Positions 1 to 7,834 of a DNA stretch of 64,000 bases are shown here, piece after piece. The position numbers and the translations under genes were made by a program. The notes beneath the pieces were generated by a model. It was not told where the DNA came from and did not search any database. It saw nothing but the letters and a program-made list of their open reading frames with translations. Origin of the DNA: Tenderia sp965602225 (lineage in GTDB: Bacteria; Pseudomonadota; Gammaproteobacteria; Tenderiales; Tenderiaceae); contig CBFCYE010000003.1 in the NCBI GenBank assembly GCA_965602225.1, positions 1-64,000 on the forward strand, written 5' to 3'. Within the stretch, counting starts at the first letter, position 1. Each line of letters begins with the position of its first letter.

Positions 1-58
1 CGAACCACCGACCCCCACCATGTCAAGGTGGTGCTCTAACCAACTGAGCTACGCGCCT
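1..58 (-). tRNA. tRNA-Val (GAC), 3' end cut by window edge
   Basis: Read on the minus strand, the sequence starts with an acceptor strand AGGCGCG, then TA, a D-arm (GCTCAGTTGGTTAGAGC) and an anticodon arm CCACCTTGACATGGTGG with anticodon GAC, which decodes valine. The variable loop and the start of the T-arm follow, and the window edge removes the rest of the T-arm and the 3' acceptor strand. The arm lengths and invariant bases fit a normal bacterial elongator tRNA. Confidence 0.93.
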
Positions 59-108
59 AAAGAAGGCCGCTACGATACCGAGATTGATTTTGAATTGCAA
101 GACTTTGT

Positions 109-2016
109 TTACATAGAATTACTATCAATATGCTGACCAAGCATATCCCTCAAAATCCCCAGCTGTTTTGAATCTGGCGCAATCTTCTCCAACAGGTTTA
201 TGCTGATTTTGGCGCTATCAATCTTGTTTTCGAGGATATTGATGAAGCCCAAATTGTAGATCAGCTGAGGGTCTTCAGGATAGTAACTTATCGCTGTCTC
301 AATATATTTTCGCGCCGCCGCAGGTTTTTGCTGAATCAAAAGTATTTGGCCAATCCATTTATGGGCATAACCGGTTTCTTTAATAGCCAAAGAGGCGGTT
401 AACAAATCCAGGGCATGATCAAGTTTTTTCAGTTTAAGCAGGTACTCACTGGCCATTAGGTAAAAAGTTACATTATTAGGTGCCGCGGCTATCAGCGCTT
501 GATATTCACGAATAGCTAGATGCTGCTGGTTTTGTGCATCATAGTGCTTGGCCAGTTCCACATGCGCCTGGGTATAGCCTACTTCCTCTTTAAATACCTT
601 CATCGCCAGTTCTTCAACAAGATTTTGCGGTTTGTAGTTGGCAATGCTGCGCTCTTCAGGCCCTTTGGGCTTATAAGGATAATTATCTGTCAGATTAATG
701 ATTCGGATTTCACCCAAGGCACGATCGAGCCCTGTCACAGGCCAACCTTTACGGTAAATATCATCAGGCTGAATATTGGCCTCATCCCAAACCTGCGCGA
801 CGAATTTTTCTTTGCGCATGGTGTGATAAAAGGCCTCACTCATAAGCATGTATCCATCCGCATTTGGATGAAGATGTTCCAGCATCAACTCTTTACCAAT
901 AATTCCATTCGGTGAGACATTCTCAAAATATGCCTTCATCGGCACTACCGAGGCACCAAACTGAACGGCTATTTTATGGATACTGGCATTAATATCTTCC
1001 GCCGCCCTGAAGCGCAGACCATCCTGGTCTTTTGCCATGGTATAGGCCTCTCTGGCAATGCCGTACATCGCCTCATCATAGAGCTGGTTAGCCCACTCAT
1101 AAAGCAGACTGGCAGGCAGGTGTTCGCCATCATCGACAGAAATAAAGGGTGGATGGTCACGTAAATTACTCACCAACTCGCTGAGCATCACCGGCACACC
1201 GGCGGCACTAATTTTGGTTAGTATTTCAGTTAAATTAGCTTCGTAATTGTGCTTGGCATTTAGATAGGTTTCGCTGTTATAGGCAATACTATTGTCACCT
1301 ATCATTTGCCCCATCAGTGTTGAGTGGCCAGTTTTCTTCGTATCACCTGAACCACTCATGATCTTTTTGCTGCCATCGACCATGCTGCGTATGAATTGAA
1401 ATGTCTTGAGTTTTGACAGCGCCAGATAGGCCATTATCAAGCTGCGACCCTGTCCGACCGACTGGGTTGAACCAGCTCCCAGTGCACCATAAAACTCATT
1501 ATGACCCGCATAGATAAGGATCGCATCTGGCTGCTGAGCCATGATTTCATCAGTAAAATCTAGCAAGGTAAATGAATTGACTGCCGCAATACCGGTATTA
1601 ATCACTTCTATATATTTACCCGGAAAGGTATCAGAGAGTCGTTGCTCTAAGACACGAGAAAACAGAGCATTGTTTGGATAAGGCCAACTTGCAGCGGTTG
1701 ACCCCCCCATCACAAAGACACGATATCCATTATCAGGTTTGCGCTTTTTAAACGCCTCTTCTGGTGGTAATGGTGTGAAATAGCCTTCAGGAAAATAACG
1801 GCTGGCGACATCAGGGTTTGTGGTCAGATATTCAGCCTTGCCCACCTCGGCTGCTACAGGCACAAATAGACGAAGATCGTGGCCATAGTCAAAAAAGCGC
1901 AGGGCTGATTCAAACAATGTAAAAAATACAATGGGGATTAGTACAGCAATCGCATAAAAAGCGATGGCATAGTTTGATTTATGTTGTTTTGACTTCAATG
2001 TCGGAACTGCATCCAT
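109..2016 (-). CDS. Membrane-anchored SGNH/GDSL hydrolase with C-terminal TPR repeats
   Basis: This 635-aa protein has one N-terminal membrane segment (about residues 16-36) and a large extracytoplasmic part. SGNH blocks are visible: GGST (block I, near residue 104), a GHNEF motif in place of GxND (block III, near 171), and HLHPNADGY (block V, near 383). The last 170 residues look like three or four tetratricopeptide repeats, for example around AIREYQALIAAAPNN. SGNH enzymes of this layout are esterases or acyl-transfer enzymes on surface polysaccharides or lipids; the substrate here is unknown. It lies downstream of, and on the same strand as, three secreted Gly/Trp-tail paralogues, with a 111-bp gap, so co-transcription is possible but not shown. 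Confidence 0.8.
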   Translation of the reverse strand: MDAVPTLKSKQHKSNYAIAFYAIAVLIPIVFFTLFESALRFFDYGHDLRLFVPVAAEVGKAEYLTTNPDVASRYFPEGYFTPLPPEEAFKKRKPDNGYRVFVMGGSTAASWPYPNNALFSRVLEQRLSDTFPGKYIEVINTGIAAVNSFTLLDFTDEIMAQQPDAILIYAGHNEFYGALGAGSTQSVGQGRSLIMAYLALSKLKTFQFIRSMVDGSKKIMSGSGDTKKTGHSTLMGQMIGDNSIAYNSETYLNAKHNYEANLTEILTKISAAGVPVMLSELVSNLRDHPPFISVDDGEHLPASLLYEWANQLYDEAMYGIAREAYTMAKDQDGLRFRAAEDINASIHKIAVQFGASVVPMKAYFENVSPNGIIGKELMLEHLHPNADGYMLMSEAFYHTMRKEKFVAQVWDEANIQPDDIYRKGWPVTGLDRALGEIRIINLTDNYPYKPKGPEERSIANYKPQNLVEELAMKVFKEEVGYTQAHVELAKHYDAQNQQHLAIREYQALIAAAPNNVTFYLMASEYLLKLKKLDHALDLLTASLAIKETGYAHKWIGQILLIQQKPAAARKYIETAISYYPEDPQLIYNLGFINILENKIDSAKISINLLEKIAPDSKQLGILRDMLGQHIDSNSM

Positions 2017-2127
2017 TGTCTATCTACAGATGCACGCAATATTTCTCATGCATACCAATGAACCATATAGTATTCGAAACCAACTGATTATAGATAACTA
2101 TTGCAAAGTTAAGCTTACAACTGAGAT

Positions 2128-3228
2128 TTACCAACCACCCCAACCGCCACCACCACCACGACCACCGCCGCCGCCATTAGCATCGACACAGGCACCATTG
2201 CCAGACCAATCAGTGTTTTGGTCAGCAATACAAAAAACAGAATAATCTCTGTTATATGGCTGATTACTGGTATCCGGATTCGCACTTTGGCTATCGTAAT
2301 AGGTATAGTCACCAAAACTACCACCAAAACTAGTGCCGGCAGTGTAGGTATAGGCACCACCAGAGACAACCTCACCGGTGCTATCTGCCATGTTTGTTGG
2401 CGTTTGTGTAGCACCAGTGCTGTCATAATCACCCTGATTGGCTGCAGTAGAACCTGACAGAATGAAGGTCTTATTGGTCTTTTGTGCCCCAGTGACTGGC
2501 GTGTTGTCAGAATAGGTCTTGCTGCGCATATCCAGTGAATATTCGGCACTAACGACACCGGGCTCGTTAATTTGTTGGATGATCAAAGGCTTTTTATCAA
2601 AATAGGCCGAACTGTCAGCACCGCCAGATGCCCCTTTGAGAAACTCACTATAGGTGATGCCATCATCAAGCACCATGCGCATCACTATCTTTGTCGGGTT
2701 ACCCGTACCCGTGCCGCCCAAATCTGAGTCGGCTCCATAAGGATTGGACATGTTATATAAGCAATCGGTGTCCGAGTTACTACAATTCATGTCGCCCGTA
2801 TTGGTATAGGCACTGGCAGATGTTACGCCACCATCATTTCGATAATTACCACCAGTGTTGGCCTCAATGTAATATTCCATGAGAAAGGTATCCGCTGATT
2901 GGTAATCACCGATAATGACGTGATAATAGGTCTTGCCGCCATTGGTAAAAACTCGTTGGAAGGCAGCCGTGCCGTCATCATGCTCGCCATTGATCGTGCC
3001 AAAACCAGAACAATCGTTATTGGCGAAATGAGACATGTTGATGGAATAGTTTTCACAGTTACCGAATGACTGGTAACTGTGACCACTTGTCAGGTCAGGG
3101 TCAAAATTTAGCTCAAAGGCCGCTTGGCTATTACGCAGATCAGGCGTGAAAAAAAGCACACAACCAGCAACAGCCAACACTGCTAGTTGAACGTATTTTT
3201 TCTGATTTAAAAACAACCTGCCAAACAT
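2128..3228 (-). CDS. Secreted protein of unrecognised family, Gly/Trp tail (copy 1)
   Basis: I do not recognise this 366-aa protein. It has a signal peptide (residues 1 to about 36, cleavage near SQA-AFELNF). The mature part has six cysteines (58, 73, 149, 156, 333, 347), probably three disulfides. Conserved blocks shared with the neighbouring paralogues are AAFELNF (36-42), TYYHVIIGD (100-108), GTGTGNP (172-178), FDKKPLI (210-216), YSLDMRSKTYSDNTP (230-244) and VFCIADQNTDWSGNGACVD (331-349). The last 15 residues are almost only Gly with one Arg and two Trp, ending in WGGW. The tail is kept in three paralogues, so it probably has a function such as sorting, attachment or assembly; that is inference. 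An AGGA ribosome-binding site precedes the ATG. Confidence 0.75.
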   Translation of the reverse strand: MFGRLFLNQKKYVQLAVLAVAGCVLFFTPDLRNSQAAFELNFDPDLTSGHSYQSFGNCENYSINMSHFANNDCSGFGTINGEHDDGTAAFQRVFTNGGKTYYHVIIGDYQSADTFLMEYYIEANTGGNYRNDGGVTSASAYTNTGDMNCSNSDTDCLYNMSNPYGADSDLGGTGTGNPTKIVMRMVLDDGITYSEFLKGASGGADSSAYFDKKPLIIQQINEPGVVSAEYSLDMRSKTYSDNTPVTGAQKTNKTFILSGSTAANQGDYDSTGATQTPTNMADSTGEVVSGGAYTYTAGTSFGGSFGDYTYYDSQSANPDTSNQPYNRDYSVFCIADQNTDWSGNGACVDANGGGGGRGGGGGWGGW

Positions 3229-3380
3229 AAAAATAGGTCCTGCTTATTACCACCTACTCTATATATCGTCACGCACTAACATACCTTTAGACTTAGTATA
3301 GAACCATTTCTATCTTGCATAAACAGTAAAACAACCACAATTCACAACAATAACAATAAGTTATATAAATACACCACAAC

Positions 3381-3416
3381 CGATTAGAACGATCAAAACG
3401 ATTATATCGATATCAA
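3381..3416. repeat. Four tandem 9-bp repeats starting CGAT
   Basis: CGAT occurs at 3381, 3390, 3399 and 3408, an exact 9-bp period; the units are cgattagaa, cgatcaaaa, cgattatat and cgatatcaa. The array sits 10 bp beyond the stop codon of copy 2 and about 150 bp upstream of the start of copy 1, in an A+T-rich 198-bp gap. It may be a protein-binding array or decayed low-complexity DNA. No rho-independent terminator is visible in the gap. Confidence 0.5.
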
Positions 3417-3426
3417 TTCACAATCT

Positions 3427-4530
3427 TTACCAACCTCCCCAGCCACCGCCAGTTCTTCTGCTACTTTGACCAGAACCATTAACGCAGGCACCGTTACCAG
3501 ACCAGTTTACGTTTTGATCGGCAATACAGAATACTGAATAGTCTTTGTCACTAGGCTGGTAGCCAGAAAAGTCTTCTGCTCCACTCTCATCATAATAGGT
3601 GTAGGTACCATCGGCCCCGCCATTTGAACCACCTGCTACATAGGTGTAGGCACCCGCAGACATATTATCGACACCTTGTACCATATTGGTGGGGGTTAAC
3701 ACCGCGCCGGTGCTGTCGTAATCGCCCTGGTTTGCGGCATTGGCGGTTGTCAAAAAGGTTTTATTGACCCTTTCTGCTTGCGTAATCGGGGTATTATCAG
3801 AATAGGTTTTGCTGCGCAAATCAAGGGTGTATTCCATGTTGATATCTGCATCAACTATGGTCTGGGTCATCAATGGTTTTTTATCGAATTGATCCTTAAG
3901 AAATTCGTTATAGGTCAAACCATCATCCAAAACCTGGCGCATGATTATCCGGGTTGGATTACCTGTGCCCGTACCGTGCAGTGCAGAATTGGCATCATAG
4001 GGATTTTTCATACCATAGGTGGCATTACCCTCACTGTTATCACTGCCGGTACTGGCAGAACCTGCCCAATCGCTATCGTAGCGTTGATAAGAGGTGCTGG
4101 CCTCAATCATATATTCCAAACGAAACTCATCACCGGCATTGCCAATGATGACGTGGTAATAGCTTTTGCCACCAGTATTGAACTGGCGTTGAAACATGCC
4201 GGTGCCATCCAGATGGGCACCGGTGAGGGCATCACCACCATCTGCATTTTGCATCGATGAACCATTCCAAAATCTTTCATAGGTTTGGTCGTCGCAATTA
4301 AAATTAGTTCTGAAATCAACGTTGCAGGAGTAGTTGTTGTCATCACCTGTGCTGGTATAACCGCTCTCAGTATCATCAAAATTAAGGTCAAAAGCGGCCT
4401 GGCTATCGCGCAAAGAGGGTGAAAAGAACAAAACCAACGCGACAAAAGCCAACACAGCCAGTCGCAGTGGATATTTGTTACAGAACACTGAATAATTAAA
4501 GCCAAACAGCATTAAAAGGCCCCGATACAT
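3427..4530 (-). CDS. Secreted protein of unrecognised family, Gly/Trp tail (copy 2)
   Basis: This 367-aa paralogue of its two neighbours is the most diverged of the tandem three. It has a signal peptide ending near DSQA-AFDLNF. The shared blocks include KSYYHVIIGN, HGTGTGNPTRIIMRQVLDDG, FDKKPLM, YTLDLRSKTYSDNTP and SVFCIADQNVNWSGNGACVN. It has only four mature cysteines; the pair near residues 149 and 156 of copy 1 is absent. The tail is shorter in Gly and carries SSRR before GGGWGGW, so only the final heptapeptide is strictly kept. The start is the ATG at 4530, although an ATG six codons on (4512) has a slightly better spaced GGGG upstream. A candidate operator lies 38-65 bp upstream. Confidence 0.72.
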   Translation of the reverse strand: MYRGLLMLFGFNYSVFCNKYPLRLAVLAFVALVLFFSPSLRDSQAAFDLNFDDTESGYTSTGDDNNYSCNVDFRTNFNCDDQTYERFWNGSSMQNADGGDALTGAHLDGTGMFQRQFNTGGKSYYHVIIGNAGDEFRLEYMIEASTSYQRYDSDWAGSASTGSDNSEGNATYGMKNPYDANSALHGTGTGNPTRIIMRQVLDDGLTYNEFLKDQFDKKPLMTQTIVDADINMEYTLDLRSKTYSDNTPITQAERVNKTFLTTANAANQGDYDSTGAVLTPTNMVQGVDNMSAGAYTYVAGGSNGGADGTYTYYDESGAEDFSGYQPSDKDYSVFCIADQNVNWSGNGACVNGSGQSSRRTGGGWGGW

Positions 4531-4567
4531 AATGAGTTCTTAATATATCGACCCTCCCCACCTCATC

Positions 4568-4595
4568 TTTAATGTTTTTTTAACGCAACCTCAAT
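4568..4595 (-). promoter_or_regulatory. Candidate response-regulator operator, TTTAAT-N5-TTTAAC-N5-CTCAAT
   Basis: Three hexamers of the form xTTAAx (the third is CTCAAT) are spaced exactly 11 bp apart, 38-65 bp upstream of the ATG of copy 2. The spacing matches tandem binding by OmpR-family regulators; PmrA and QseB are known to bind TTAA hexamers with this period. The same layout occurs at 5840 and 10209. Function is inferred. Confidence 0.4.
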
Positions 4596-4640
4596 TAATC
4601 ACATAGCCATATTGGTTTTGTTTATATAATCAAGAGCTTA

Positions 4641-5782
4641 TTACCACCCTCCCCAACCGCCACCACCACGACCTCCACCGCCGCCATTACCATCGACACA
4701 GGCGCCATTGCCAGACCAATTGGTATTTTGGTCAGCAATACAAAAAACGGAATAATCTCTATTAATTGGCTGCGTTTGAACGATTTTTTCCGTTACACCA
4801 TCAGATTCATAATAGGTATAGCCTTTACCATTGGTAACATCAGTGGTGCCTATACTGCCGCCAAAACTCGTACCGTCCGTATAGGTGTAAGCACCACCAT
4901 CGACCACCACACCAGTGCTATCGGTAAAAAACGTTGGCGTGATTACTGCGCCGGTACTGTCATAATCGCCCTGATTTGCAGGCTTTGTGCCTTCCAGAAT
5001 AAAGGTCTGATTGGTTTTTTCTGCATCGGAGATTGGCGTTGAGTCTGAATAGGTTTTGCTGCGCATATCCAGCGAATATTTAGCAGAGATAACGCCTGGC
5101 TCAACAATCTCCTGATTAATCAGGGGCTTTTTATCAAAATAAGCAGAACTGTCATCGTATTTGCCATCACCATTGGCATCACTTGCGCCTTTGAGAAACT
5201 CACTATAGGTGATGCCATCATCAAGTACCTGACGCATGACTACCCTTTTGGGGTTACCACTTCCTGTACCACCCAGATTTGTGTCTGCGCCATAAGGGTA
5301 ACCATGTTGTAGAGGCAATCAGTGTTGGTGTTACTACAGTTCATATCTGAGGTTTTGGTGTAGGCACTTGCCGATGTGGCACCGCCGCCATTTTGATACG
5401 AACTACCTGAAGCTTCGATATAAACTTCCTGGAAGAAGGTATCGGATGAGCTACCGATATCACCGATGATGATGTGGTAATAGGTCTTGCCATTCGCGGT
5501 AAATACCCTTTGAAAGGCACCCGTACCATCATCATGCCCACCATTGATCGTACGACCGCCACAGTCGTTGTTGCCCATAAAGGACATATTTATGGAGTAG
5601 TTTTCACAATTATTGAAACTCTGGTAACTGTGACCAGAAGTTTGATTTGGGTTGAAATTAAGCTCAAAGGCGGCCTGACCATGTTGTAAATCAGTTGCGA
5701 AAAATATGGTCACTGCTGACAAAGTCATAACAACTAACTTCAGCGGGATGTACTGAGCAATTATCGATTTTAAGGTTTTCAT
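4641..5782 (-). pseudogene. Secreted Gly/Trp-tail family protein (copy 3), frameshifted
   Basis: This is the closest relative of copy 1, with the same signal peptide layout, AAFELNF start, HSYQSF-NCENYSINMS block, six-cysteine pattern and tail GGGGRGGGGWGGW. The reading frame breaks near 5305. The first frame (5782 to 5240) runs through DCLYNM and then leaves the family sequence; the second frame (to 4641) resumes at YPYGADTNLGG. Against copy 1 one base is missing between the ATG of DCLYNM and the CCTTATGG of PYG. The rest of both halves is intact with no other stop, so the lesion is very recent, a sequencing error, or a recoding site; no obvious slippery run is present. The joined product would be about 380 aa. 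Confidence 0.7.
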
Positions 5783-5825
5783 ACGACTAACCCTTACTGC
5801 GAACTTGCAGATAGATTAGCCATTC

Positions 5826-5867
5826 ATTATGAATTAGAACTTAAACGAATCTTAAATGAATATTAAT
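5826..5867 (-). promoter_or_regulatory. Candidate promoter/operator: three xTTAAx hexamers at 11-bp period plus -10
   Basis: On the plus strand the array reads CTTAAA-N5-CTTAAA-N5-ATTAAT (5840-5867). Reading toward copy 3 (minus strand), a CATAAT -10-like box (5826-5831) follows the nearest hexamer after 8 bp, so the array would occupy the -35 region, as in promoters activated by PmrA/QseB-type regulators. It is 58-85 bp upstream of the copy 3 start codon. It is the best-matched of the four arrays in the window. Confidence 0.5.
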
Positions 5868-5925
5868 ATTTAGTGATATCTAATTTTTTATTTTCAACAG
5901 CGTGTTGCGTCAGTGATCATTCATT

Positions 5926-6026
5926 GGCGCCAACAGATCGTTGAAGGATGGTGGTGCCGTCACCGGAGATGGTGACGATGCAAGCCAGCCAATAATTCTC
6001 ATTTACAGCGGTGAACTCCGCTTTTT
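5926..6026 (+). ncRNA. Possible structured RNA with terminator (unassigned)
   Basis: The 503-bp gap 5783-6286 contains three successive hairpins: GGCGCCA (5926-5932) with TGGTGCC (5952-5958), GTCACC (5959-5964) with GGTGAC (5971-5976), and AGCGG (6007-6011) with CCGCT (6018-6022) followed by TTTT, a terminator-like end. This could be a small RNA or a leader ahead of the beta-helix gene at 6287. I tried to fit a cyclic-di-GMP riboswitch and could not. No clear promoter is visible. The rest of the gap (6027-6286) shows a 9-bp duplication (GCTTAATCA/ACTTAATCA at 6043) and a hairpin GATGAC/GTCATC near 6090, with no gene seen. Confidence 0.3.
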
Positions 6027-6286
6027 CGCATTTCATTCACTTGCTTAATCAACTTAATCAGAGCCCTTTAGGACAAGAACCGTTAAAGATGACTAATTGG
6101 TCATCTTATCGTCATGAATTGGTTTCGTTGCGCAATATATTCTCTGTTTATTCGTGACGGTGATATTCCAGCTTAACTCCAATTTCAGGATCGCCAAACG
6201 AGTGCAATGTGTAACGTCATGGTGGGGCAGGCAAGGTTCTTCAACATTCTTCGGGATGTTGCCATTAAAGTACTAACGACGAGAAA

Positions 6287-7693
6287 ATGGTCATGTATTC
6301 AGTGTGTGATGAGATTAGAGATGGCCGCCGCTATGAATCTGTTGTTGGAGCAGTGGTTAAGTCAGTTTTAATTATGCTGATGATCATGGGGCCAACATTT
6401 CCCCGCACAGCAGAGGCAGCTTTGTTTCATGTGCCAGATATTAAAAATCCAAAACCACCCGCCCAGCAGCTAATTGATGCCATCAATACCGCTAATGCAG
6501 CGGCAGAGCCGGCAGTGATCGAGATCGAAGCCGGCACCTACAGCTTCACTCAGGCCGCCGATCACGCTGAAGGTGATAATGCCCTGCCCGCGATTAGCGG
6601 TGATATTACGCTCCGCGGTATGGGAGTCAGATCAGCACAGACGATTATTCAACGCGACAATACCTCCGTCGACATTCCAAAATTCCGAATTATGCATGTC
6701 ACGCCGACAGGAAGGTTGACGCTAGAACGCCTGACCTTGCGAGGCGGTGATGCAGCCTGTGATGAACGTTGCGCTAACAATGATCATCCAATGGACACTG
6801 GTGGCGCTATTTATGTATTAGGCCATCGAAAGGTCAAAAATGGTCGCGAGATCAGAGGCCAATTGTTCGTTAGAAACAGTATTTTGCGCGATAACAAAGC
6901 CGAAAGCACTGGCGCTGCCATTCGCAATGACGGTGGCTACGTCAATATTGACGATAGCCTGATCGCCAATAACCGCACGCCGTATAGCATTGATGGTGCA
7001 GGAATTTATAATGACGCGCATTATAAACAGCATCTTGCAACGGCAAAGAGACCAACCATCTTTGGACAACTGATAGTTCGTCGATCCACATTTAGAAAAA
7101 ACATAGCAGGTGGCGAAGGGGCAGCCATCTACAATGAGAGTGGCAACGTCGATGTTTCTGATAGCATGATAATTGCCAATTTCGCCCAACGAGGTGGCGG
7201 CGGCATAGGCAACGGCGTCGGCACTCTGAATGTTAATAATTCAACGATCTCTGGCAACTACACAAAGGGTCAAGGTGGTGGTGTTCTGGCCTCGAGGTCT
7301 AGTGATAGGTCCAGAGCTCCGGTATTGTCACGAGTAAAACTAAACAACGTTATTATTAGCGGTAATGTTGCCGACGGGACACTCACTGATACTGACGGCA
7401 ATGTTTTGGGCGGTGGTGGGCTGGCTTTATATTGGGGTTATGTTGAACTAAAAAACACCATCATTAGGGGCAATCGTGATCCCAGTGGACGCGAATGTTT
7501 TACTCCTTTACCTGACAATAGCTCCAAGATCGGGATCATTTCCTTCGGTAACAATGTGATTAAGAATTTCTCCTCCTGCACACCCTATCTTACGACGGCT
7601 AAACCAACTATATTGGCCACAAAATCGGGACCCGGTATTTTCAGTGCGTTAGCTTACAACGACCATCATGAGGTCGATATCGCGCTTCGGTAG
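6287..7693 (+). CDS. Exported right-handed beta-helix (pectate-lyase-fold) protein
   Basis: This 468-aa protein has an N-terminal hydrophobic segment (about residues 25-38) ending in an RTAEA-ALF cleavage-like site. It then shows many short repeats of the parallel beta-helix type, with recurring N-x-I-x-x-N and GGAI/GGGI turns, for example GGAIYVLG, GAAIRNDGG, GAGIYNDA, GAAIYNES, GGGIGNGVG and GGGVLASRS. The opening part (PPAQQLIDAINTANAA) resembles the start of many surface-exposed polymorphic beta-helix proteins. I see no catalytic residues that would mark a lyase, so adhesion or a structural surface role is as likely. It has no sorting tail at the C-terminus. The start ATG at 6287 has no strong ribosome-binding site; a second ATG lies two codons on. 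Confidence 0.75.
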   Translation: MVMYSVCDEIRDGRRYESVVGAVVKSVLIMLMIMGPTFPRTAEAALFHVPDIKNPKPPAQQLIDAINTANAAAEPAVIEIEAGTYSFTQAADHAEGDNALPAISGDITLRGMGVRSAQTIIQRDNTSVDIPKFRIMHVTPTGRLTLERLTLRGGDAACDERCANNDHPMDTGGAIYVLGHRKVKNGREIRGQLFVRNSILRDNKAESTGAAIRNDGGYVNIDDSLIANNRTPYSIDGAGIYNDAHYKQHLATAKRPTIFGQLIVRRSTFRKNIAGGEGAAIYNESGNVDVSDSMIIANFAQRGGGGIGNGVGTLNVNNSTISGNYTKGQGGGVLASRSSDRSRAPVLSRVKLNNVIISGNVADGTLTDTDGNVLGGGGLALYWGYVELKNTIIRGNRDPSGRECFTPLPDNSSKIGIISFGNNVIKNFSSCTPYLTTAKPTILATKSGPGIFSALAYNDHHEVDIALR

Positions 7694-7834
7694 TTAAATT
7701 GAGCGGGCGAAGGCCTCATGCAGAGGCTTTATGTAATCAGCTTTACTTAGTAAAGCTATCTGATGAATCAACAATACGCCAGGTATCGACGCCCACCAAG
7801 ACATCCACCATCAAACACGATTGCAAATCTGAAC

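Noticed and set aside
2115..2558. Val-rich minus-strand ORF at the end of secreted copy 1
   Set aside because: It is an out-of-frame shadow of the Gly/Trp tail coding region, where Gly codons read as Val in another frame.
5926..6026. Cyclic-di-GMP-I riboswitch before the beta-helix gene
   Set aside because: A GATGCAAGCC stretch after a hairpin resembles part of the motif, but the second paired arm and its tetraloop receptor are not present.
7710..7730. Rho-independent terminator between the beta-helix and kinase genes
   Set aside because: An 8-bp stem exists but only three T residues follow on the plus strand and none on the minus; kept only as a weak hairpin.
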